From assembly GCA_002440745.1 (NCBI GenBank), contig DJVB01000062.1, positions 1 through 64,000 on the forward strand: a stretch of DNA of 64,000 nucleotides, read 5' to 3'. Below, one piece after another: positions 26,328 through 34,668 of this stretch. A model generated the notes under the pieces. It was given only the letters and a program-made list of their open reading frames with translations, was not told the DNA's origin and did no database searches. The stretch's first letter is position 1. Every line of letters begins with the position of its first letter. The stretch is from Bacteroidales bacterium UBA6267 (GTDB lineage Bacteria; Bacteroidota; Bacteroidia; Bacteroidales; UBA1556). Made by a program: the position numbers and the translations under genes.

Positions 26328-28328
26328 ATGAAAAAGCACATCTTCCTTTCCCTCTTCCTTTTCTCATGGGTTATTGGCTCATCTCAGCATTTTAATAATT
26401 ATACCAATCATTGGTTTTTGCATGAAAACGGAGGAATAGATTTTAATTATAATCCACCACAGGTGGATACCTCTTGGGTGGTTAATTCTGTGCCATATCA
26501 AAACACTACTTATGTTACTTATAATAGTATTTCGGATATTAACGGCAATCTCTTGTTTTATTCTGATGGATATTATGTGTATAATCGCTTCCATCAACGC
26601 ATGCCCAATGGTTTTGGACTAGATGGAGGGGATTCAAATAGTACTACCGGTTTAATTCAATATCTACCAAAAGTCCAAATGATTTTCCCAATGCCAGGTT
26701 CAACTCATAAATATTATCATATTTCGGGAAGTGAATATATTAGAACTGATAGTATTTCACAGCAAATCTTGACTTTTTCTATCATAGATATGAGTTTAGA
26801 TAACGGAAAGGGGGATGTGCTAATTAAAAATCAGGTTTTAATGGATTCCTGTTCGCCCAAAGTAAATGTGATTAAACATGCAAATGGCCATTGTTATTGG
26901 ATTATTGGACATCGCTCTAGGTCGGATGCCTTATATGCTATTCCGGTATGCGGTGATATTACGAATGAGACTGTTCAACCGGTGATTACACATATTGGCA
27001 TAAACACAAACTATGCGCTACCTAATAATTCTACGTACACATCAGATCAAGGCCGAATTTATATAAGTGCAAATGGCAGAAAAGTGTTAATCTGGACACA
27101 GCCCGCTCTAAATAGGGATACCATTTGCGAGTTTTTTGACTTTGATGCTTTTTCAGGTGTTTTTAGCAATTATATGGTCATACAAAAAGGGACTTATGAT
27201 AATTATGGAATGTGTCAGTTCTCGCAAGATGGATCAAAATTATATATGGGCAATTTACTAAGCTCATCTTATTTATACCAATTTAATTTAAGTTCTGGAA
27301 ATGAACAGGCTATAAATAATTCAAAAACAATTATATGCTACCCAAATCAAATATCCCATCCGTCAAGCAACCTTACAAGGTACTTCGACGGTATGCATTT
27401 AGCTCCAAATGGGAAAATTTATATTGCTAAATATTATAATTTAAATATTAATAAAAGTGATTATTTGGATGTAATACATTATCCGGATAGTTTGGGAAAT
27501 GCCTGTGGTTATCAGGATAGTGGCTTTTATAATCAAGCAGGGCATCGTGTTTTGAATATAAGACCTGTATGGCATGTGCAATCCTTCCTCCAAAAGCATA
27601 TAGATTTTGAGCATATTGGTGCTTGTGTGGGAGATACGGTGCGGTTTAGCTTGTCGGATAGTGTTTATACGGTTTTATGGGATTTTGGAGATACGGCCAA
27701 TCCCACTTCCAATGGAAGCACTTTGTACAAACCTACACATGTATATTCCCAGCCGGGCAGCTACTTGGTTGAGGCAGCCTGCTTGCACTATGGCATGCAC
27801 GATACCGTGCGCAAAGTGGTGGATATCTATCCGTTAACGCAGGTCAGTTTGGGGCCGGATGTAAAAATAGACTCGGTCAGCTCCGTTACCTTAGATGCAG
27901 GCAGCGGCTATGGCGGTTACCTCTGGAGCACCGGCGATACTTCCCAAACCCTCACCGTCAACGGCAGCGGCATGGCTACGGGTGTTTATCCCTACAGCAT
28001 CATGGTCACCGACTCCGGCGTATGTCCGGGTTATGATACGGTTTTGGTTTATGTCAATACGTGGGTTGGCCTGCAAGAGCCTAATCCTGAGCAATCTTGG
28101 GAGGTTTTCCCCAATCCGGCAAAGGATAGGTTAACGCTTCGTTTAAACTCAAAAAATATTGGAGCAACGATTCAACTCTTTGATTTACAAGGGAAACTTT
28201 TAATGGAGAAAATCATATCCAATACTACGGAGAATCTCGATTTGAGTAAAATTTCTTCCGGCAGCTACATTCTGAAATTAACAGATAATCAAGCCATTGA
28301 AATCAAAAAAATAGAAATCCTAAAATAA
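26328..28328 (+). CDS. secreted PKD-domain protein with T9SS sorting domain, tandem copy 1
   Basis: A 666-residue exported protein. A signal peptide (MKKHIFLSLFLFSWVIG) is followed by about 400 residues resembling the propeller-like N-terminal half of many Bacteroidota surface proteins (DINGNLLFYSDGYYVYNRFH, ISANGRKVLIW, FSQDGSKLYMG, LAPNGKIYIAKYYN). A PKD domain follows at about 425-505 (YTVLWDFGDT, HVYSQPGSYLVEAACLHYG), then a second Ig-like repeat at about 510-585 (LDAGSGYGGYLWSTGDTSQT). A type A T9SS C-terminal domain ends it (WEVFPNPAKDRL, IQLFDLQGKL, SSGSYILKL). It should be secreted through the outer membrane and anchored. The ligand is unknown. It is first of three tandem paralogues separated by 7-base gaps. 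Confidence 0.85.
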   Translation: MKKHIFLSLFLFSWVIGSSQHFNNYTNHWFLHENGGIDFNYNPPQVDTSWVVNSVPYQNTTYVTYNSISDINGNLLFYSDGYYVYNRFHQRMPNGFGLDGGDSNSTTGLIQYLPKVQMIFPMPGSTHKYYHISGSEYIRTDSISQQILTFSIIDMSLDNGKGDVLIKNQVLMDSCSPKVNVIKHANGHCYWIIGHRSRSDALYAIPVCGDITNETVQPVITHIGINTNYALPNNSTYTSDQGRIYISANGRKVLIWTQPALNRDTICEFFDFDAFSGVFSNYMVIQKGTYDNYGMCQFSQDGSKLYMGNLLSSSYLYQFNLSSGNEQAINNSKTIICYPNQISHPSSNLTRYFDGMHLAPNGKIYIAKYYNLNINKSDYLDVIHYPDSLGNACGYQDSGFYNQAGHRVLNIRPVWHVQSFLQKHIDFEHIGACVGDTVRFSLSDSVYTVLWDFGDTANPTSNGSTLYKPTHVYSQPGSYLVEAACLHYGMHDTVRKVVDIYPLTQVSLGPDVKIDSVSSVTLDAGSGYGGYLWSTGDTSQTLTVNGSGMATGVYPYSIMVTDSGVCPGYDTVLVYVNTWVGLQEPNPEQSWEVFPNPAKDRLTLRLNSKNIGATIQLFDLQGKLLMEKIISNTTENLDLSKISSGSYILKLTDNQAIEIKKIEILK

Positions 28329-28335
28329 CCTTATC

Positions 28336-30342
28336 ATGAAAAAGCACATCTTCCTTTCCCTCTTCCTTTTCTCATGGATTTTAGGCCAAGCTCAGCATTT
28401 TAATAATTATACCAATCATTGGTTTTTGCAAGAAAACGGGGGAATTAATTTCAATTATAATCCTCCGCAGGTGGATACGTCTTGGCTAATCAATTCTATT
28501 TTTTCTAATAATAGTATATTATATGTTTCCTATCCCAGTATTTCTGATATTAATGGAAATCTATTGTTTTATTCCGATGGGTATTATGTATTTAATCGTT
28601 TTCATCAACGTATGCCCAATGGTTTTGGACTAAATGGAGGGGATTCAAATAGTACTAACGGTTTAATCGAATATAGAAATAAGGTGCATATGATATTTCC
28701 CATGCCGGGCATAACTTACAAATATTATCTATTGATGGGTAGTGACCAAAGTAGTACGGATAGCATAACTGAGCAAATTTTGACTTATTCGATAATAGAT
28801 ATGAGTTTGGATAATGGGAAGGGGGATGTGCTAATTAAAAATCAGGTTTTAATGGATTCGTGTTCGCCTAAAGTAAATGTGATTAAGCATGCAAATGGCC
28901 ATTGCTATTGGATAATTGGACACCGTTCCCGATCGGATGCTTTATATGCTATTCCCGTATGCGGCGATATTACGAATGAGACTGTTCAACCGGTGATTAC
29001 ACATATTGGCATCAATACTAATTATAATCCACCAAATTTTCCACAACAAAATTATACATTAGATCAAGGTGTGATGTTTATAAGTCCTAATGGTAGAAAG
29101 GTATATATAGGGTCACCTAATGTTACAGGAAAAGATACTTTCAATGAATTATTTGATTTTGATGCTTCAACGGGCGTTTTTAGCAATTATATGGTTATTC
29201 AGGAAGGTACTTATGATGATTACATGATGTTCCAGTTTTCACAAGATGGTTCAAAACTATACATCGGAAGTGGAGGTTCAAATTCGTATATGTATCAATT
29301 TGATTTGAGTTCAAACAATGAACAGGCTATTAACAATTCCAAAACTATTGTCTGTTATCCCAGTCAGGTCATATATCCGGGTGCACAACCAAGGTTCTAT
29401 TTAGGTATGCATTTAGCTCCAAATGGGAAAGTCTATGTTGCAAAATTATATAATATAAATCTTAATAAAAGTGATTATTTGGATGTAATACATTTTCCTG
29501 ATAGTCTGGGGAATGCCTGTGGTTATCAAGACAGTGGTTTTTATAATCAAGCCGGTCATCGTGTTTTAGGGATTCCACACGTATGGCATGTGCAATCCTT
29601 TCTACAAAAACCCATGGATTTTGAGCATATTGGGGCTTGTGTGGGAGATACGGTGCGGTTTAGCTTGTCGGATAGCGTTTATACGGTGTTATGGGATTTT
29701 GGAGATACGGCCAATCCTACTTCCAATGGCAGCACTCTATACAAACCCACGCATGTGTACTCGCAGCCGGGCAGCTATTTAGTTGAGGCGGCCTGTCTGC
29801 ACTATGGTATGCACGATACTGTGCGTAAAGTGTTGGATATCTATCCGTTAACGCAGGTCAGTTTGGGGCCGGATGTAAAGATAGACTCGGTTAGCTCCGT
29901 TACCTTAGACGCAGGAAGCGGCTACGGCGGCTACCTCTGGAGCACAGGAGACACCTCCCAAACCCTCACCGTCAACGGCAACGGCATGGCTACAGGGGTT
30001 TATCCCTACAGCATCATGGTCACCGACTCCGGCGTATGTCCGGGTTATGATACCGTTTTGGTTTATGTAAACACATGGGTTGGCCTGCAAGAAGCTAATC
30101 CTGAGCAATCTTGGGAGGTTTTCCCCAATCCGGCGAAGGAGAGGTTAACGCTTCGTTTAAACTCAAAAAATATTGGAGCAACGATTCAACTCTTTGATTT
30201 ACAAGGGAAACTTATAATGGAGAAAATCATATCCAATACTACGGAGAATCTCGATTTGAGTAAAATTTCTTCCGGCAGCTATATTCTGAAATTAACAGAT
30301 AATCAAGCCATTGAAATCAAAAAAATAGAAATTATAAAATAA
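28336..30342 (+). CDS. secreted PKD-domain protein with T9SS sorting domain, tandem copy 2
   Basis: A 668-residue paralogue of the preceding gene, starting 7 bases after it. The signal peptide is almost identical at the DNA level. The N-terminal half is clearly homologous but scattered with substitutions, chiefly in segments expected to be loops (for example around 28495-28530 and 29030-29060). One block, DNGKGDVLIKNQVLMDSCSP, is unchanged. The PKD domain, the second Ig-like domain and the T9SS tail (about 29610-30342) are nearly the same as copy 1 in protein, with mostly silent base differences. The three genes probably form one transcript. The pattern of conserved tail and drifting head suggests that the head carries the binding specificity. 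Confidence 0.85.
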   Translation: MKKHIFLSLFLFSWILGQAQHFNNYTNHWFLQENGGINFNYNPPQVDTSWLINSIFSNNSILYVSYPSISDINGNLLFYSDGYYVFNRFHQRMPNGFGLNGGDSNSTNGLIEYRNKVHMIFPMPGITYKYYLLMGSDQSSTDSITEQILTYSIIDMSLDNGKGDVLIKNQVLMDSCSPKVNVIKHANGHCYWIIGHRSRSDALYAIPVCGDITNETVQPVITHIGINTNYNPPNFPQQNYTLDQGVMFISPNGRKVYIGSPNVTGKDTFNELFDFDASTGVFSNYMVIQEGTYDDYMMFQFSQDGSKLYIGSGGSNSYMYQFDLSSNNEQAINNSKTIVCYPSQVIYPGAQPRFYLGMHLAPNGKVYVAKLYNINLNKSDYLDVIHFPDSLGNACGYQDSGFYNQAGHRVLGIPHVWHVQSFLQKPMDFEHIGACVGDTVRFSLSDSVYTVLWDFGDTANPTSNGSTLYKPTHVYSQPGSYLVEAACLHYGMHDTVRKVLDIYPLTQVSLGPDVKIDSVSSVTLDAGSGYGGYLWSTGDTSQTLTVNGNGMATGVYPYSIMVTDSGVCPGYDTVLVYVNTWVGLQEANPEQSWEVFPNPAKERLTLRLNSKNIGATIQLFDLQGKLIMEKIISNTTENLDLSKISSGSYILKLTDNQAIEIKKIEIIK

Positions 30343-30349
30343 CCCCACC

Positions 30350-32305
30350 ATGAAAAAGCACATCTTCCTTTCCCTATTTATTGCATTAATGTTGAGTACC
30401 AAAGCACAACACTTTAACTTATATACTGCGCATTGGTATTTTGCTAATAATTGTGCATTGGATTTTAGTACTTATAGTCCCATAATTGATACTAATTCCT
30501 CTATTAATTTTGTCAACCAATCTTATCAAAGTAGTGCGTTTTATTCTACAATCTCTGACGATTATGGTAATTTACTTTTTTATAGTGATGGATATTTTGT
30601 CTATAATCGTTTTCATCAACAAATGCCTAATGGATGGGGATTAAAGGGGGGTGGAATCAGTGCATCTGGAGACACTGTGGCTGCTGATAGATATCATGTG
30701 ATATTCAAAATGCCCAATACTCAGCAATATGTTCATGTTGTTCAGGCATATCAAAATGATAGAAAAGTTTATTATTCTGTAATTGATATGACCTTAGATA
30801 ACGGGAAAGGAGATGTGCTTTCAAAAAACAATATATTAATGGATTCGGTTTCTCATCATTTAGGAGTTGTTAAACATACTTATGGAAATTGTAATTGGGT
30901 GGTTGTACACGGTCTTAATAATAATAAGTTTTACGCATTCTCCTTCTGTGGCATTGGGGATACTATTCAACCGGTAATTTCCACTATTGGATTGGATTAT
31001 TCAATTTCAACTTATACGGGTTATCATCCCCGGACAGTTGGTGGTTTAAAGTTTAGTCCGGATGGTAGATGGCTTGCAGTTCAAAATGTTAAAATTGATG
31101 AGTATGGCATGGATACTATTATACAATTGTTTACTTTTAACGCTCTTACAGGTGTTATCTCAAATCCCATAACGATTACCTCAAATAGTTATGTTGAGCG
31201 TGGGGAATGGTTGGAATTTTCTCAGGATTGCAGTAAATTTTATTACACGAATAGCCCTTCCGGAGCATCCTATATTTACCAATATAATCTGCAAGCTGGA
31301 ACACCAGCTAATATTTTAAACTCAAAGGTATTTATCACCATTCCTGCTTTTACCTATCAGAGAAAATTTTTTGGAATGCTAATGGGAATAGATGGTAATA
31401 TATATTTATCCAAAGTAGAAAATTATAGTTATTCTCGTTATTTAGGGGTAATTCATAATCCGGATTCCTTTATGCCTGCCTGCACCTATATTGATACTGG
31501 ATTATACTTAGGACAAAATATGTATGGCTACAGGTTGCCTTTCCAATGGTCAGTTTCATCATATTTCCAAAAACCCATGGATTTTGAGCATATTGGGGCT
31601 TGTGTGGGGGATACGGTGCGGTTTAGCTTGTCGGATAGTGTTTATACGGTGTTATGGGATTTTGGAGATACGGCCAATCCTGCTTCCAATGGCAGCACTC
31701 TATACAAACCCACGCATGTGTACTCGCAGCCGGGCAGCTATTTAGTTGAGGCAGCCTGCTTGCACTATGGCATGCACGATACCGTGCGCAAAGTGGTGGA
31801 TATCTATCCGTTAACGCAGGTCAGTTTGGGTCCGGATGTGAAGATAGACTCGGTTAGCTCCGTTACTTTAGATGCAGGCAGTGGCTACGGCGGTTACCTC
31901 TGGAGCACCGGCGATACTTCCCAAACCCTCACCGTCAACGGCAGCGGCATGGCTACAGGGGTTTATCCCTACAGCATCATGGTCACCGACTCCGGCGTAT
32001 GTCCGGGTTATGATACCGTTTTGGTTTATGTAAACACATGGGTTGGCCTGCAAGAGCCAAATCTTGAGCAATCTTGGGAAGTTTTCCCCAATCCGGCAAA
32101 GGAGAGGTTAATGGTACAAATCGGAGCAAATTGGTCCGGTTGTGTAGCTGCAATCTATAACGCTCAAGGTCAGGTGGTTCACAACCAAATCTTACAAAAT
32201 TCTACAACTTCCATTTCTTTAGATAACCTAAGCTCAGGCGTTTACTATCTCCGGCTTTCAAACGACAAACGAAGTGAGGTGAAGCGGTTTGAGATAATGA
32301 GGTAA
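30350..32305 (+). CDS. secreted PKD-domain protein with T9SS sorting domain, tandem copy 3
   Basis: A 651-residue paralogue with the same order of parts. Its signal peptide begins with the same MKKHIFLSLF but then differs. The N-terminal half is strongly diverged from copies 1 and 2 and keeps only framework motifs (YGNLLFYSDGYFVYNRFHQ, MTLDNGKGDVLSKNN). From 31573 to about 32075 the PKD and Ig-like domains return to near identity with the other copies. The T9SS tail is another version (ERLMVQIGANWSGCVAAIYN, LSSGVYYLRLSNDK), unlike the shared tail of copies 1 and 2. The stop codon (32303-32305) lies inside the first unit of the 26-bp tandem repeat. Confidence 0.85.
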   Translation: MKKHIFLSLFIALMLSTKAQHFNLYTAHWYFANNCALDFSTYSPIIDTNSSINFVNQSYQSSAFYSTISDDYGNLLFYSDGYFVYNRFHQQMPNGWGLKGGGISASGDTVAADRYHVIFKMPNTQQYVHVVQAYQNDRKVYYSVIDMTLDNGKGDVLSKNNILMDSVSHHLGVVKHTYGNCNWVVVHGLNNNKFYAFSFCGIGDTIQPVISTIGLDYSISTYTGYHPRTVGGLKFSPDGRWLAVQNVKIDEYGMDTIIQLFTFNALTGVISNPITITSNSYVERGEWLEFSQDCSKFYYTNSPSGASYIYQYNLQAGTPANILNSKVFITIPAFTYQRKFFGMLMGIDGNIYLSKVENYSYSRYLGVIHNPDSFMPACTYIDTGLYLGQNMYGYRLPFQWSVSSYFQKPMDFEHIGACVGDTVRFSLSDSVYTVLWDFGDTANPASNGSTLYKPTHVYSQPGSYLVEAACLHYGMHDTVRKVVDIYPLTQVSLGPDVKIDSVSSVTLDAGSGYGGYLWSTGDTSQTLTVNGSGMATGVYPYSIMVTDSGVCPGYDTVLVYVNTWVGLQEPNLEQSWEVFPNPAKERLMVQIGANWSGCVAAIYNAQGQVVHNQILQNSTTSISLDNLSSGVYYLRLSNDKRSEVKRFEIMR

Positions 32306-32569
32306 AGCGGCTGCGCCAGAAAGGGTGGTAATTTGGCTGCGCCGGAAGGGGTTGTAATTTGGCTGCGCCGGAAGGGATGGTAATTTGGCTGCGCCGGAAG
32401 GGGTTGTAATTTGGCTGCGCCGGAAGGGATGGTAATTTGGCTGCGCCGGAATTGATGGTAATTTGGCTTCGCCGGAAAGGGTGGTAAAGTGGCTGCGCTG
32501 GAATTGATGGTAATTTGGCTTCGCCGGAAAGGGTGGTAAAGTGGCTGCGCCGGAAAGGGTGGTAAAGTG
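32301..32569 (+). repeat. 26-bp tandem repeat, 10 full units plus a partial unit
   Basis: Ten head-to-tail units of exactly 26 bases run from 32301 to 32560, followed by a 9-base partial unit. The core is GGTAATTTGGCTGCGCCGGA followed by six variable bases (AGGGGT, AGGGAT, ATTGAT, AAGGGT). Units alternate in type (for example GGGGT/GGGAT pairs in units 2-5), showing that blocks of two units were duplicated. GGC and GCC flank a TGC or TTC triplet in each unit, giving a tiny dyad. The length is not a multiple of three, and most units carry TAA, so the array is not coding on the plus strand. It starts two bases before the stop codon of tandem copy 3. Confidence 0.95.
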
Positions 32570-32599
32570 ATATCATAAGAAAATGTGGCTTTGTTCTGA

Positions 32600-32740
32600 C
32601 TTAATGGAGTGATTGCTCCTTCTCACAGGCTTAAGATAATGAAAGGAGTATTGCAGTTCCTTATTATTCATTCAAATCCTGCTTTTATTGAAGAAGCCTT
32701 AAAAGTTTTAGACAAAGCACTTTCTGTGGCTAAGTCCTGA
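32600..32740 (+). pseudogene. possible remnant of an aminotransferase C-terminus
   Basis: After the repeat array a short frame, open from 32600 and with an ATG at 32639, ends at the TGA at 32738-32740. Its tail reads FIEEALKVLDKALSVAKS, which resembles the end of PLP aminotransferases, including the VEEALKLLETALNELTSK end of the MalY-like gene at 24675-25850. The upstream part (NGVIAPSHRLKIMKGVLQF) has no clear counterpart. It may be a decayed fragment left by a deletion; chance similarity of a short amphipathic helix is quite possible. Confidence 0.3.
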
Positions 32741-32747
32741 TTTTTTA

Positions 32748-32755
32748 TACTTTTG
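32748..32755 (+). promoter_or_regulatory. -10 box for the outer-membrane barrel gene
   Basis: TACTTTTG fits TAnnTTTG. A start near 32762 leaves a leader of about 23 bases before ATG 32785. Confidence 0.5.
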
Positions 32756-32784
32756 TGCTACGTTAAATTGATAGAAATTTTACC

Positions 32785-33648
32785 ATGAAAGCCAAAACCT
32801 TTTTCCTATTTTTCCTGATTACTACTTTGAATATCAACACTCTGCAATCGCAAACGAAATCATTATTAGCCGGATGGGATTTAGGATTAAACTTTGGTTT
32901 TTATTTGCCGGCAGGTTATCACGCCGGATTCTATGACGGGTCTTCAACCAACGAAAACAAGCTTGATTTTGTTCTTGGCAACAAATATTACAACGATGAG
33001 ATACGCAATTCCCTTAATGCTTCCGACACTTTTTATGTTACAGGAATGCCGGAAAAAATGCGTTATACCGGAGCCTTTGCCATCGGGATTTATTTCAGGC
33101 GTACATTCGATAATAATTTCGGATTTGCTGTTCAGTTCAACTATTCCAAACTTAAAGCCGGCGACTTTTTTCAAATTGAAGTTGACCCAAATACTATACT
33201 CACCGAGCCCGATTTAAGGCTGTTTCCAATATGGGGTTTGGAGGAAAGAGTGAATATAGACCTGAATTTCTCAAGATATTTTCCCCGCACCGGAAAAACC
33301 GTTATACCCTTTTTCGAGGCTGGAATTAATGTAAACTCCACAAGGGTTTTAGAGAATAAAATTGAGATAAATTCCAAACAGTATTCCTTAGTAGATATTT
33401 ACTTGAATGGAAGCGGTTATGTGCCCGGTTTACAGCAAACGCAATATTTAGTGCAGCAAGGCGGTGTAGGTTTCGGAATCAACGCCGGAGGGGGCATCAA
33501 GTTGATATTTAGCGATTTAGTTTCTATAGACCCCGGCATCGAACTGATGTATCAAAAGATAAATCTTGAAGGTTATAATCAATTCAAATTGGGATTTATG
33601 GCTTTTGTACGCCTTAGCCTAACCGGTTTTTTTGTTTCCCATGAATAA
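32785..33648 (+). CDS. outer-membrane beta-barrel protein
   Basis: A 287-residue exported protein with a signal peptide ending near NTLQSQ (residue 23). The rest alternates hydrophobic and polar residues with many Gly and aromatic residues (WDLGLNFGFYLPAGYH, FAIGIYFRRTF, FGFAVQFNYSKL, VGFGINAGGGIKL), ending in FMAFVRLSLTGFFVSHE. This fits the small 8-stranded porin-like families common in Bacteroidota. The function cannot be read from sequence. Its stop overlaps the start of the CDF transporter by 8 bases, so the two are coupled. Confidence 0.75.
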   Translation: MKAKTFFLFFLITTLNINTLQSQTKSLLAGWDLGLNFGFYLPAGYHAGFYDGSSTNENKLDFVLGNKYYNDEIRNSLNASDTFYVTGMPEKMRYTGAFAIGIYFRRTFDNNFGFAVQFNYSKLKAGDFFQIEVDPNTILTEPDLRLFPIWGLEERVNIDLNFSRYFPRTGKTVIPFFEAGINVNSTRVLENKIEINSKQYSLVDIYLNGSGYVPGLQQTQYLVQQGGVGFGINAGGGIKLIFSDLVSIDPGIELMYQKINLEGYNQFKLGFMAFVRLSLTGFFVSHE

Positions 33649-34540
33649 TATTTCGGAGTTACAACTCAAGAAGCGAACAGCGAAATTGTCCATTTATTCC
33701 AATGGTTTGCTGATTGTTTTGAAACTTTTTGCCGGCTTTTGGAGCGGATCGGTTTCAATCATCAGTGAAGCTATACATTCTTCCTTAGATTTATTGGCCT
33801 CTATAATCGCATTTATTGCGGTTAAAATATCGCATAAACCGGCAGACAAGGATCATCCTTATGGTCATGGAAAGTTTGAAAATGTTTCAGGAGTGATTGA
33901 GTCGCTTTTGATATTTGTGGCCGCGGTGTGGATTATTGCCGAAGCCTGGCAAAAATTGTTTACACAACATAGTATCGCAAATAATGATAGTTTGATTTGG
34001 GGAATTATAGTGATGGCAATTTCGGCGGTAGTCAATTTTTTTGTTTCTCGGCGGTTGTACAAAGTTGCCCGAAAAACCGATTCTGTGGCCCTTGAAGCGG
34101 ATGCATTACACTTAAAAACAGATGTTTATACCAGTGTTGGCGTGAGTTTGGGATTAGTGGTGATATATTTCACCTCGTGGTATTTGTTGGATGCCATAAT
34201 TGCTATAGCTGTAGCTTTGCTGATAATTTATGAAGCTTTTCAGATGCTTAAAAAGTCCTTCGACCCGCTTCTTGATACAAGCCTTCCGGAAACACAATCC
34301 GAATCAATCCGTGAGATTATTAAAATAAATCTACCGGCAGAATGCAGTTGCACTTCCCTAAAAACCAGAAAATCAGGACAAAACACCATGATTGAGTTTG
34401 TCCTTATCACCCCTGAAAACTACACCGTTAAAAAAGCAGATGAAATAGCAAAACATCTCAAACATCAACTCTCATATTTGACTAAAAATATCTTTGTGCA
34501 GATAATTATCCAGCCGAAAAGCCCTGAAGAAAACACGTAG
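33641..34540 (+). CDS. cation diffusion facilitator (CDF) family metal transporter
   Basis: A 299-residue inner-membrane metal/proton antiporter. Six membrane helices occupy the first 205 residues. The metal-site motifs are present: SEAIHSSLDLLAS in TM2 (His and Asp) and EADALHLKTDVYTSVGV in TM5 (two Asp and His), matching the HxxxD and DxxxD/HxxxD pattern of the ZitB/FieF group. HPYGHGKFE is the typical TM2-TM3 segment. The cytoplasmic C-terminal domain is present but short. I chose ATG 33641 over the TTG at 33632. The substrate (zinc, iron or other) cannot be assigned. It is coupled to the barrel gene upstream, which may form a pair for metal passage, but this is inference only. Confidence 0.88.
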   Translation: MNNISELQLKKRTAKLSIYSNGLLIVLKLFAGFWSGSVSIISEAIHSSLDLLASIIAFIAVKISHKPADKDHPYGHGKFENVSGVIESLLIFVAAVWIIAEAWQKLFTQHSIANNDSLIWGIIVMAISAVVNFFVSRRLYKVARKTDSVALEADALHLKTDVYTSVGVSLGLVVIYFTSWYLLDAIIAIAVALLIIYEAFQMLKKSFDPLLDTSLPETQSESIREIIKINLPAECSCTSLKTRKSGQNTMIEFVLITPENYTVKKADEIAKHLKHQLSYLTKNIFVQIIIQPKSPEENT

Positions 34541-34668
34541 AGTCTGCCGTAAACCTTAAACTTTGTTTAAATCTTAGGACAAAAAATTATAATAATACAA
34601 AACCTTAATACCTTTTCGGGTTTGCCGTAAAGAATTGATTTTCTACTTGAATTAATCCTAATGACAGC

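Noticed and set aside
32301..32569. CRISPR array
   Set aside because: Units are contiguous with no unique spacers and no cas genes are present; it is a plain tandem repeat.
32202..32576. A 124-codon frame on the minus strand through the 26-bp array
   Set aside because: The repeat unit happens to lack stops in all three minus-strand frames, so any length would be open; no promoter or known domain, and it overlaps the end of tandem copy 3.
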